DNA from: Marthasterias glacialis | Lineage: Eukaryota > Echinodermata > Asteroidea > Forcipulatida > Asteriidae | Direction: 5' to 3' | Assembly: GCA_911728455.2 (NCBI GenBank) | Contig: OU452226.1 | Location: 22,771,938 to 22,835,937, forward strand | Length of the DNA: 64,000 nt | Shown here: in pieces, positions 10,036 through 22,463 of the stretch | Layout: each line of letters opens with the position of its first letter | Numbering within the stretch: position 1 is the stretch's first letter | The notes under the pieces: model-generated | Seen by the model: only the letters and a program-made list of their open reading frames with translations | Databases searched by the model: none | Told to the model about the DNA's origin: nothing | Translations under genes and position numbers: made by a program

Positions 10036-12278
10036 ATTATTCCAATCTGTTGAGGACAACGACAGTTATTATGCCCAGTCCAATGTATAAATTGTTTACA
10101 AAATAATACATTTTTTGCTCCAAGATTTTTGCTGTAAAAAAATGGCATTTTTATACATTTTTTTAAATTGTCTGACTTGTTTGGTTTTTTGTTTTTGTTT
10201 TTGTTTTTGTTTTTGTTTTTGAAGAGTGAAGGTGGAGTATTTTCTTGTCTTGGCTATGCAAAACCAAAACTCTGATTGAAGGTATTTTTGTGAGAGAAAA
10301 AAAAATCATTTTTCGAAAAAGAAAACATGGGAAAATTTGAGTGAAGACAGATTATTCATCTAAATGCTTTGAAACAATTCTTTCTAGCAGTTGGCAATCG
10401 GGTATAAAAAACTTTTATTTGAATGATGTCAGGTACCTATTGAAGCAATGGTATCCAGATTATTGAACTTAAAGTAACTACAATTCAGCAATCTTTTGCA
10501 AATCTAGCTGTGGGAATTTGTTCACAATTAAGAACGTTTTTACAAACGAATCTCGTCCAAAGAAAACAGAATCATGATTTTGGACGGATTTTTTTCTTTT
10601 TTTAATCTTTTGATTCCCATTAAACTTAAATGAATTTTAAAAGGGTGCCTTGTATTGCACTTTTATACACATATATATATATTGTATTTATCTTCTTTTA
10701 TACAGATAAATATCACAGTGTTAGTCTTTAGGGCATTGGAAATGAAGTAAAAATCTTGAGGATTGATTTTATCCCATACGAAAAATAAAAATGTCACTAA
10801 ATAAGCGCAATCATTAACTGCAGTTGTTAAATATTTTTTGAATTATTAAAACACACTTTTTTCATCTTTCTTTTTTTTTTTTTTTTTTTTGGGGGGGGGA
10901 GTGGAGAGGTGAGTAGTTGGACCTAGCCAATGGACCTAATAATGTTAAGTTGTTTGCTTTCGCTGATATTATATGTGCCAAACTGAATTGTCGTTTTTTA
11001 TTTGTATGAATATATACACATACTATTATTACATAATAATGTGTTTAGCTCAGTGTATATCGTGAACGTTTTGGGTTGCAGAAATAAATACTTTTGAGGA
11101 CAAAGTATGTAAAGATTTTAGTTCAATATACTTGATTTTTTTAGGTTTTTTTTGTTGCTGTTGCTTGAGATAGCTTTACAAAGCAAGTGAGTCCTTCGTA
11201 TGTTTATATATTGCTCTATGATCTATGTTTAACTTTAATGTATGTAACGTGTATTATTTGACAACCCAAGCCAGAAATCAGGCAGTTCTTTAAAATGGTG
11301 AAATGGCATTAAAAGTGAAACATCAGCCACAATAGAGGGATAGCAATAGGCGCCATCTTTGATGACAATTCCCATTTTGGCCTGTAGCCACGTCAAGCTC
11401 TGTAAGTTTCAACCCAGCTGGAGTTGTTTACCAACCAATCACGGAAGGAGTTTATGAAATGCACGCGTGCAGACATTGTTATTAAGGATGGCTGATTTTT
11501 TTTACCATTGCTGACGTCATGTGCAATCCATCTACATGTATATCACGGTGATGTAATGGCTTAAAAACACTTTATGTGCTGAAAAATACTTCTAACTAAC
11601 CCTTCTAGACCATCCAAAACCATTCAAAATTCCAACTCTCACATTTCCCTATTGCTATGTATACTCGTGGTGTTATTCGAACAGTACATCAAGATGTACT
11701 ACCATTCCAAACCATTCATAGCATAGAGGGTCCATTGATTCACCACAGCTGTACTACCATTTGGAATGATCCTCACAAGGCTTTGTATCAGCTTACCTAC
11801 CCTTCACAACCACTTGGGGAATCAAACACTGTACACAGTTGTTTCACCATTCAAAACCACAATAGTGACTGGTTTCACATGGTGCATCAATTCGAAAAAA
11901 GCACCAACAGTTGAGGGCCTATACTTAGTGTTATTTTGAAAGCTCCTTTGTTTGATGAGCAAATATACCCAGTTTTGGCAGAAATGCGTGCAGCTTCACA
12001 GATGCATGTAATCATGTTGCAAGTCTTTACCAGTATATGTCTGTATGCAGTTTAATAAACCACAAACATCTGACGGACATTTTGGATTGTAAATTAGTGT
12101 TCCGGTGATCCGTGTTAACAACAATTTTACTGATAGCTCAGAAGGTCCGCATATTATATTCATTTCATTTTATTGAAATATTATTTGTAAAAGAAATGTG
12201 AAGGACAGTCTGATATATTGCTAGTGTTCTTTTGGTGCAGATTTTTTGCATATGTAAACACTTACAATGTATAAATCA
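10036..12278. other. No gene seen: probable 3' UTR and intergenic DNA
   Basis: AT-rich sequence with a (GTTTTT)n tract at about 10190-10222, a poly-T/poly-G junction at about 10870-10900 and several AATAAA motifs. Short open frames here have no recognisable family features. Confidence 0.5.
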
Positions 12279-12523
12279 CAGAGTTATAAGAACTACAAGG
12301 AGCACTTGCTCTGTCACCCACTGAACTCCGTTAACCCACCATGGGCGAAAATCCCTATGGGTCAATTGTATACGAATGTCCACTTAAAACAATGTTTGCT
12401 GTGTAAACTGACGAGTGACCAGTATGATGTGATTGGTCAGTGCCATTTTCTCAATGGTCAAAAATGCTACTTGTCGGGTCGAGGGGAAGGATTTTGCACG
12501 CCCTCTAGTTCTTCAACATAACC
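12279..12523. mobile_element. MITE (AGTTATAAGAACTA ends), copy 1
   Basis: The ends CAGAGTTATAAGAACTACA and the inverse ...CCCTCTAGTTCTTCAACAT pair as imperfect terminal inverted repeats. The internal GGGCGAAAATCCCTATGGGT is shared, inverted, with the copy nested at 17232-17488. Confidence 0.7.
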
Positions 12524-14637
12524 CTTTGGGATAAATTCACTTTCAAGCTCTCGAAAAGAAGTAACAGAAATATCATGTAATCCGAATGTTGTTTTGTGTG
12601 TATTACAAATGAGTCAACAATAATTGTTATAAACTTGCATGCATAAGTGACATTATCTATTGTATATTTCTATAAAAAAAAAATAAAAGCCAAGAATGAA
12701 TGTTTGGTATCAAAAAAACTACAGTTTGTCATATGTGTGGTGTGGACTGAAGGTGTCTTTGTGAGATGGCGAAACGGATGTTATCAACACTGGTGGTCTC
12801 CGAAATTGTTGCATTGGTAAATGAACCTGGACACCCGATAATGCATCGCTTAGTCACGTCAGTCAGTGCAAAAATGCAATCATACCATGTTAAACATTTG
12901 GTGTCAGTCTTAAAAATATCTTAAAGTCGCTGCCATAGTTGGCCAACCATGGTAAGCACAGCTGGATAATTATTAGGGAACAATATTTCGATGAGTTGAT
13001 TACCCACTTTACCCAGTATAAGTCATGAGTTATGACTGATGGTCAAAGGAGTGACAGCTATTAACACAACATGCAGAGGCAAAGCGACTACCTAACCTTA
13101 CGAACAATACAATGTTTGTGTGATATTAACACGTTTTATTTATCGATTCTCAAATCCCTTATTTGTGTTTCATAATGATACATTCTCATAAATAATCTGA
13201 TCTGAACCAATCAGAATTACTCAACTAGCAAAGTTATAATCAATGCAAAAACAGGCTAAAACTTCAATATACTTCAATATACTTTAATCACATCAATAAA
13301 CCATAAACCCTGAAAAAAAATATATTAAAGACAGACTCCGAGGTCAAATTCAGTTTTGAGATGCACTCATTCTCCGATATAGAGCCCGTATACAAGTTGG
13401 AGAGAAAAATGACAAGTCTCAAACCTCACAAGTTAACATGGTGTAAAATTCAATTGTACTTTATACTTTATCTGAGCGAAATGTTAAACATGACTTCAGT
13501 GAATGTCAACATTATAGAGGTTTGTACATTCCACATAGGAAGCTGCTGTGGTCAAAAGGTCAAATTCAACGCCGCTTGATTGAATGTCATGCAACTTCAG
13601 TAGGGAACTAAAAATTCCCTTTACAAAAATGTACTGACCTATATATGTGAAATGTGACAGCATGGATACCCTTGGCTGTCGAACAATTTCACATTTGGAA
13701 GGGTATCAAATTAATCGACACTTTACAGCATTTAACATGAGTCTGAAAACTGTTTTCCCCCAATTTCTTTTTTTTTTTCATAATAAGGACTCTATTTGTA
13801 TACCTCGTGTCGTTTGTTTACAAAGGGGTGTACATTCCAGGGCCTTTCTGGCAGACAAGATACTGCACTGGTCACCTGGGACATTTTCACATTTTGTGTC
13901 ATAATTTTTATATCAATATTCAAGAGTTATAGAAGTAACAGTTGAATACGTTTTGAGATGTGCCCCCTTTCCTCGTATCGAAAAGTTGATAAAAATCAGA
14001 CAGTGTAATCTCCATCAAATATAAGACTGAATGTTTCTCTTCCTCTGAGCTATGTACAAATCCTGCCTGCAGAAAGTCCAGGCTCTGTGGCTCTTTTGTA
14101 AACATGTGATGTCACAAGTTTTACATGATCTACTGGAAAATGAGTGGTCACAGAAAAACAATGAATTTGATCTTTGAGGCCTTCATTAGAAAACGCTGAC
14201 CACAAACAGAATGAGAACATCTACACCTATACAATAGAATATAACGAAAGAAAACTCTGCTCAAATAGAAAAATAGTAAACAATGAAGATTCGTTCTATA
14301 TGCTATACTGAATACAAATAAGTTACAAAATTGCATTGGGTTTTGGACAATGTACTGACAAACATGGTCTTGTGCGTATGATCGCAAACACGAAACTGCA
14401 AATGTATAAATAATGCATTCAAAGTTTACCCTGTAGGCCTACACTACATTGAATCAATGGAAACAAAATAAACACAATAGCCATGTCATAAGGAACCCAT
14501 TGCATTTCCCCCTTTGTTATTTCATTGGTTGATGTTTTGAAACTGCGTCTTTTTTTTTTTTTTTTTTTTGGGGGGGGGACATTTTTTCTTATATTTGCAC
14601 ATAACTTACATGGTATAAAGGTGGTCATGGTGGAAAA
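12524..14637. other. No gene seen: intergenic
   Basis: I see no supported exon, RNA gene or clear element here. Poly-T/poly-G tracts occur near 14550-14578. The 240-260-nt open frames lack recognisable motifs. Confidence 0.4.
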
Positions 14638-14976
14638 GTTCCCTTGAAATAATTAAGTTTGAAATGCTATACCGGCAGCTTTTTTTTTTTTTTTTTTTTT
14701 TTTTAGAAATGAGTAAAACAATTAGTTTTGATCTTGCGAATCCAAAACCTGAAGTTTGAAAACAGTAAGAACTATGCTAACTACATTCACGCATGCGTAC
14801 AGGCAGTGTGGTGAACAAACGCCAAATAGTTGTGCACTAGGCAGATGTACAAGCGCGTATGCCTTGAAACGCCACCATCAGCCTTAAACAAAAACGCACG
14901 ATCTTCCCTCATTTTGCCAATCAGTAGTGTTAGTACGCACGCGCGATGTGTAATTTACATATTTCATGGGAAGGGT
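14638..14976. mobile_element. MITE (CCTTTCCCATG family), copy 1
   Basis: Ends TCCCTTGAAATAATTAA and TTTCATGGGAAGGG pair imperfectly. The body, including CAGTAGTGTTAGTACGCACG and GCATGCGTAC, matches the copy at 19433-19781 in the opposite orientation. Confidence 0.65.
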
Positions 14977-15740
14977 CTATTAATTATTAAAAGCATAAAC
15001 TTCTAATTTAGCTTCAGGTATATGCTTTGCAGACTAACAACTTGCCCAAAAGTATTTTATTTCAAAGGAGAGTTGAGGTGGACGTTGAAAACTTCTTTTT
15101 CTTCATTTCATTTTTTAATCTGTGAAATTTTTACATTTCAGAGACCAACATCAGTAATAATAAAAAAAAAATGTTTTTTTTTAAGTATGAATCATCAGAC
15201 CTTTTTCTATACAATATTTTTAAAATACACCATGACCCAACTTCGTAATAGTTCGAAGCAGAAATTAGTGCTTACCAATTGTGTTCTGCTAGGCAAAAAC
15301 TACAAGGGCACCAGTAACAAACAATACACATCACATGGTATTGTGGCTGGTAACCTGTTTCTGCAATCAAGCTGTGCTAAGCAATGTTTGTGCTTATGGA
15401 ATTGGGCCCCCGGTCCAAGTTTGTCAATTTATTATCTGGTTTTTAAGAAACATGTGAAAATGTCATAGATAAAGGTGATTACTTTTTGTGTGTAAGATAC
15501 TTTGTAGTTTATACGCATTTTGTAGGGTGCAGTCCAGAGGGACAAAACCCCAAGACCTTCAGCTGGGCATGCTTATTAGTACCCGATACATGATTCATCC
15601 CAGCACAAGGTCATATAAAATAAAATGGCTACACTTTTAACATTAACATAAACGAATATAACTAATGCAAATAATTACTCTTGTATGTTATCCCTCTTTT
15701 CATTCCAATGCCGAATTGAAAAATATAAAAAAATCCATCA

Positions 15741-16082
15741 TTAAAGCTTGGTTAAGTGTCAACAAACACTTCCAATCTTTGCACAAATCAAGATCTATGT
15801 AATAAGACCAACCTGTGAAAATTTCAGCACTTTCATTTGCGAGAAAACGGTAAAAAAGCATTTAGCATTTTTGTATGCATTCTTAGGCAGAGTTTTGGTC
15901 TCACATGAGACGAACATTAATTTTGGATCTTCTTTCATTTACTTTTCAAAAACGATAACACTTCAGACAGAAATATTTCAATGAAAGTGTTCCACCATCA
16001 ATATATCTATACCATGTAAGGTAAATGTAAATCTGTGAACATTTATGGGTTTCTTTCTTACCAATGTTGAGCTGGGGCTTTA
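15741..16082. mobile_element. MITE (TTTAAAGCCCCAGCTCAACA family), copy 2
   Basis: The right end TACCAATGTTGAGCTGGGGC is identical to the copy at 7691-8033; the left end (TTAAAGCTTGGTTAAGTGTC) is degraded. Internal sequence such as TTTTGGATCTTCTTTCATTT also aligns. Confidence 0.75.
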
Positions 16083-17159
16083 ACCAATAAATGTTTAAGA
16101 AACGATCAAACTTTCCAACTCAGTTTTGTTCATGAAACACAATCTTGCACATATAATTTTCCACAGCCTTCTTGTTAGTCACACTTCTTTCTTTCCTTTT
16201 GCCAGGGCACCCAGTGACATAGTATTGTTATCAATAATCTTGATGACTTAATAAAATCATAAAGTCATTCATCATAATGCTTCTTCAACATCCCATTTGC
16301 GTTGAATGCTTGCTTCATAAATGTCAATTAAGGTATCGACCAAAATGAAACCATATCTTTGTAAATCAAATGTCATCAGACGTTGCGTTGATTGAGGTCG
16401 CCAACAAAACGTCTGGGCTAGCAAAAATATCCTAAAATTGTCAAGTTGTACATCTACTGTTGGTTATCTCCCAAGCACGAGTGATAGCAAATATATCCTC
16501 AGGAGCAAACTTGCAAACAAAGAACAGTATAAAAAATGTATACTGGAAGATACCAAAGATCAAATACTCAATCTTTATCTAAAACAATCCAAAAATAAAG
16601 CAAACCCTTGAAAGAAAAATGGCCTGTGAAAACTTCTATATAACAGGAGGGCTAAGATATTCATAGTTGAGAAGATATGTCTAAAACTAAGCTATTAGTA
16701 AACATTTTGCAACATTTTCAGATGCATTTAACAAATATAAAACTATTCTTGTTCAAATACTAAACTAGCCTCTGGAAGAAAAAATAGAATGAAGTACAAG
16801 TTTAGATATAATAGAAAAAAAAATATATACTACAACTGCTAACTATTATCATTTCATAGTGTCTTAAGGTGCATATTTCAACGTCGTCCACTCCACATTG
16901 TTCATCAGATGTTTCAGTAATGAAAGATGCTGCATAGAAATCCATAAATATTTTACAGTATATTCCCTCTTTCTGTTTTTATTTACATTTGTAACAAATA
17001 ACAAAATGATAGTGACTGCTTTTAAATAAGTGTAACCACAACAGTTTTCGTGGGTAAGTTTCAAAAAAAGTGCACAAAGAAGGGTATTTTTTGTCATGTG
17101 TATTTCACAATTAAGCCAGAAAAATGGGTGAGAGCCGTGTGTAGTGCACCAAAGAATAT
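16083..17159. other. No gene seen: intergenic
   Basis: AT-rich DNA without a recognisable exon or element on either strand. Confidence 0.4.
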
Positions 17160-17683
17160 GCCGTATTTTTGACTGCAAGAGGGAGCCCTTTGGGATAGCT
17201 TGGGGTCAACCAATAGAAATAGTGTGGTGAACCCATAGAGTTATATATAAGAACTAGAGGGTGCACAAACCATGCGAGACGGCCCGACAAGGAGCATTTT
17301 TGTCCATTGAGAAAATGGCGTGGACCATTCATTTACACTGGTTACTCATCCGTTCACACAGCAGCCATTTTCTGAGTGGACATTCGTATGCAAGTGACCC
17401 ATAGGGATTTTCGCCCATGGTGAGTCAGTGGAGTTCCGTGCGAGGCATCGCAAGTGCTCCCTCTAGTTCTTATATTTAACTCTATGGGTAAACCAGATAC
17501 AATTAGACCTTTAATAAAGCAGTTAATTTATAATTTTTGAGTTTTTTTGTGATTGATAGTTTTACTGTGTAATCAGTGTAAGATGTTTGCTTTGAAAATT
17601 AGTATTTTTAATGTTCTGAAATATTTTTGTACTTTCAAAATGGAATTAGTATTGCGCCCTCTTGCTGTAAAAAAAATACCGCC
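17160..17683. mobile_element. MITE (ATTTTTGACTGCAAGAGGG ends), copy interrupted by another MITE
   Basis: Terminal inverted repeats match the copy at 8549-8835. The body is split at the point equivalent to about 8640 by the 257-bp element at 17232-17488, showing the order of insertion. Confidence 0.8.
17232..17488. mobile_element. Nested MITE (CCCATAGAGTTAT ends), copy 2
   Basis: Terminal inverted repeats CCCATAGAGTTATATATAAG and the inverse ending ATATTTAACTCTATGGG. The host sequence GGTGAAC on the left and GGTAAAC on the right may be an imperfect target duplication. Confidence 0.8.
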
Positions 17684-17893
17684 TAATATTGCATTGTTCC
17701 ATTGCTCATTAATTTCTTCAAAGTTATATTTGCATTGGAGTTACTGCAATGGAGAAGAAAGACAATAACAAAACCTTAAGTATACCCGCCAAAGTCTGAA
17801 GCAAACTACAATACCTTTTTTTCAGACATCCTCTGTGCGTATGACTTAATAGACCTACACTTACCTATCATTTATTCTGACAGACCTTAAATC

Positions 17894-18404
17894 TCAAGTT
17901 TCACTTGACTCCTCTACCTCTGATTCCTCCTCACGGCTTGACATCTTTGCCAACAAGTCCCCCAATCTCCCGTCCTCGCCGGAGCAGAAGTGACAGAAGT
18001 CCGCCAACAGACTCTCGTGGAACTTCTCGTCTCCCGTGGCCGACGACCTCCACTTCTTGGTCAAGAGGTAGTTCTGCATGTAGAGGAAGCCGAGCTTGCC
18101 TCCGTAGCTCTGGCAGATGTGGCGGGTGAAGCCAGACCACTGCCTGCCGTGGTTGCTGGCTGCCGCGCTGTTAGCTACGTAGGACTCTTGAGTGTCTTGT
18201 ACGTCTTTGCATGACCCTAGGCTTCCCAGCTTGCAGAGGCAGGGTAACTGCTCGGCCCGAGGGGTGAATGGCGGTTGATGGAAGGGCATTGTGAGGAGAA
18301 AGACGCAACCTGTGGTGTGTATGTACTGGTTGTGGATGGGTAGGGAGCTGTGATCAGATGACTGGGTGTTGCTGGCTAAAGGGCTGTAACACGATGTCTG
18401 GTTT
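17894..18404 (-). CDS. DEPDC5: DEPDC5 exon 22 (last): C-terminal domain and stop
   Basis: The acceptor TTTCCTCAG precedes 18404 (phase 2 entry). It encodes [23 protein letters not shown], then the conserved [15 protein letters not shown] and an acidic Ser/Glu tail ending EESSET and TGA. A minus-strand AATAAA lies at 17871-17876, only about 20 nt past the stop. Confidence 0.9.
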
Positions 18405-21400
18405 CTGAGGAAACCAAATCTATTATAAAGAAGAATTATAGTTTAAATTTTTATGTACTTGGCCATTGATAAAAGAAAACAACATACATGCAGTCAAAAT
18501 ACGATAAAACTGTACTTGTAATGCAAGGGAATTAGCTGTTGAAAGCGCCCTCATTCGGTCAAAAATATGGTCAATTGGCCCCGCTCGTCAATACAGACAG
18601 TAAATGAAAATAATAATAATCATTATAACAGGACAACATTACGAAGGGTAGACTTATCACAGCTCCTTAAAAAACTCTAGCCATACTCAACCTTTTAAGA
18701 ATCGTTTGCTGTATTCTACGTGCATGCTCTAGTCCCGGACTCTCTCCCTCTAGACCGCACCTCTCCCCTAAGTATCCCTTGGGTAACTGAAGCTCAATGA
18801 ACAGAGGACTGTGTAAGGAGTCCGAGATGTCCACGTTGAAGCCAAACGGATCCAGATGGGTGGGTACCAGGTGAAAACCGCAGGTTACCGCTCGACGAGA
18901 CCAGTTAGTAAACTGTTGAATAAACATAAATTATCTGAGTACATGAATAGGTGGACTATCATTGACCCATAATACATTTTACTCGTGACTGATTTCCTAT
19001 AATCTTCGCCGAGTAAATACATTTATCAAGCCACAGTTTTCTGCTTAATGTCTACCCGGTGTCTTTTTTATAAAGTTGTTAATTTTTATAAAATTGTGAC
19101 CTGGAATTAATAGGGCTTCTTCGGTCCGCAAGATCACTAAGCAAAGACAAATCTTGTTAATAGCAAATCTGGGTTGCCAACAAAACAGCAATAAAATGTT
19201 TCCTGTTGGTAAGTCAATGTGTCACACGTGTGTGTATCTGCTATACACGATCAGAGTTTTGGCTTTTTCCCAAAAACTCCACTTCATCTTTCAAAAGCAT
19301 TTCTTATGATAGGAACTTTCAATTCTTAGACAATCTTACTCTTTGATGGGCGTATGTAAGAGCCAAATACAAATATTACAATTTTCTTGCATACTATATT
19401 CATCTAAGAAAAACTAGCTCAATGCAATAATACCTTTCCCATGGAATATGTAAATTGAACATCGCACGTGCGCACTAACACTACTGGTTGTCAAAATGAG
19501 GCTGATAGTAGCGTGACCCATACGCTTTTGTGCGTCTGTGCTTACGAGAGCTACAATGCGAGTTGATTTTTTGGTGAAAAACATAAGAATGGTTACACTG
19601 TGGGCTAAACCCCAGATTTTTTTTTATAAGGGAAAATATGAAGAAAAAAAGAAAAGATCATACAACTACTGTTGGAAACCCCCAGTAAGTCTGTCTGCCT
19701 AGTTCACAACTCTATGGCGTTTGCCAACCAATAGTGTATGTACGCATGCGTGAACGTAGTTACCAAACTTCATGGGAAAGGCTAATTCCTATGGGCTTCT
19801 GGTAATCAGCGGAGCCAGTTTGCGTGAAGTGGGCATGGCTGACAGTACAGTCATGTCAGACTTGTGAACATGATTGTTTGTGACGGGCTCCCTAATAAAA
19901 TTGTCCTAGCAGATAAATTAACGAAGCAGTATTTTCCTGAAAGCAGCTCTAATAAATTAAGCCCTGACGTAGAAACTCACCAACTCATGCAGGAGGCTTG
20001 GGGTAGATGTCAACCATTGAAGCTCAATCTCGAAGGCCATATCAACATTGTAATTGCTATGGTAACCAACATGGCACCACTCTACGCGGTCCGTCAGTTT
20101 ACTGCTGTCGATCTCCAGGAAGAGTGATTTGTAAACCGAGGGATTGATACTCTCAGAGCTCTTCTTATTGTTTTCATCTGTCAAATTTGATAAGTGAACA
20201 CCTAGGTAAATTAATGGCGCGCTATTAATTTCAAAAATCAGCCATACTCAATGGGAGACCTTTGGGGACACTAGGTGGCAGCAGACTCAGTAAAACCATT
20301 GATCTTGGAAGTTTTTACGTAAACAATGGCAAAGGGGAGACTTTGTATCAAAGATTACAGAGCGCCTTCGACGCCAGATGGGGAACTCGGGCTGAAATGT
20401 GAAATCCCACTGGACGCCAATTCAGCAAGTAACTCTGTTGATACAATAATAGATCAGTGCAGATCAGTATAGACAATGGCAATTGCTGTCAATGGGAAAC
20501 AAAAAATTCACTTGCTGAAATGGCGCACATGTGTATTTCACTTTCCAACAATATAGAGCTCCAGTTCCCCATCTTGCGCCTTCGGCGCTCTATAATCTTT
20601 GCTTTGCATGGAATGCTAGGTGGCAGCAGAATTACCAGGTAAATTGCCATTGTTTTCGTAGTTCGGAGCATGCAAGCATTTACGAGAACAATGGATTTAC
20701 CTGGTAAGTCTGCTGCCACCAAGCGTCTTCAAAAGTCTCCCATTACCTGCTATGTACGCTGCCACCTAGCATCCCAAAGTCCCCAATCACATCAATGAAT
20801 AAGATCAATCTTAACTCTTTGTGAAATCGCCCTCTCTGGTCCAATTATAAGCAATTGTTCTTTGGGTCTGCGGTACCGTATCAACCACCGAGTCTGACAA
20901 CTTCCTGAATAGAATTTTGGAGAATTGTTTCGTCTGTTAGGGTGAACAAAAACATACATAATTCCCACTTGACATCACACAGTCTAAAGTCGGCAATCTT
21001 TATGGGCAATAATAGTTCTTTTTTGAACGCCCAAATATTATGCCTTATGCGTAAATACCGCTTGCTGCACACGGGAGGTTTATGACATTCCTTGCATGAT
21101 TGGTCGATGACCCGTGGCTATCGTATGAATATTTAGAGCACCAGACTCGGCTCAAAGCCAAAACCCAAAGTTGGCCCCAAAGATGGTGGCTATTGGGAAC
21201 TATCTATTGACAACTTACCATCATCAGTTTTCTCATCTGCCGATTTTCCAAGTTGGGAATCCCCATTCTTTCCTTCTCCACTTCCCTCTACCCTTTTCTT
21301 ATCCTCAACGGACGGTCCGCGGGCCGGCATCTCACAATCTTCATCATCTCCCTCATCGATGTGATCACAAGAAACTTCAAACCATTGAGAACTAGAGGTA

Positions 21401-22417
21401 GGGTCAAAGGTGAAGGTCAAGGGTGACCGTCTTTCTCTTGTAGATGCCCTTGGCCTTTTGGAATCTACAGGGATGGAGAGGTAACAAGATTTATGAAACA
21501 ATACACAATGTGAATCTTGACTTTGCTGTTGCTGCTGTGGTAGAGTAGAGCAAAGCATCCCACTGCTAAGACAGTCCTTCCTTTTCCATTCAATCCTGTC
21601 TTGTCTCTCAGGGACTCCTCAGTTTATCATCTGATTATCATCTTGTATGAGACCTTGTTCCTTTACATAGCACCATGTAGCGGTTTATAAAATGCATTGG
21701 CAAAATCTGCAGCCGATCAAACCAGGAACACCGGGGCGAACCCCTTCTCTTTGCGATAAGTGCGCTGGGTTCTTTTACAAGCATTACATAACAAACGGGA
21801 CCTACGGCTTTAGGCGTCCCATCCGAAGGACGCAGCAATAATGGTTAAGTGTCTTCAAAGATCCAGAGCCATGTATACAAACAATTGTCAACTGATTGTT
21901 TTTCTGAAGACTTCCAAACCTAAAGTGTATGGGGGCGGGGCAGGGAAAGTGGGGTTCATTGCACTGTCCACTTTAAACACGTGGCATCCACTGGACACAT
22001 TTAAAGTAAAGATTTCCGATACAGGATTTCAAAAAATAAGAGTACAAATACATATATTTTTTAAGCCTTCGAGAAAGACTCTGTTAAAGGTTGATGTGTA
22101 AGGCCATTAACAAAAGACCGTTCCGGCTTTGGCAACAAGCCCCGTCCACACACAGTTGTGTAAGTTTACACTGCACGTATGACTTAGTTTGACCGAGGTC
22201 ACGTGACCAAAAGGGGTGACCCAAGAAATGTGTAAATTGCACATCACGCGTGCGCACTAACACTACTGGTGGGCAAAATGAGGAAGCACCGCATTTTCAA
22301 GAAGAGACTGAAAACTCATGTGTACTCTAAAACAGATTCTAAGTCATATATATATTTGCAAAAGCGGATACCGGCGCTATATAAATCATTTTGATTCATT
22401 AATTGGTTGATCAATTA

Positions 22418-22463
<46 letters not shown>

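Noticed and set aside
15022..15468. 148-codon plus-strand ORF
   Set aside because: No recognisable domain, low-complexity AT-rich composition, overlaps no repeat family ORF; chance frame is likelier.
17905..18214. Three ORFs overlapping the last DEPDC5 exon in other frames
   Set aside because: Shadows of the GC-richer DEPDC5 coding exon.
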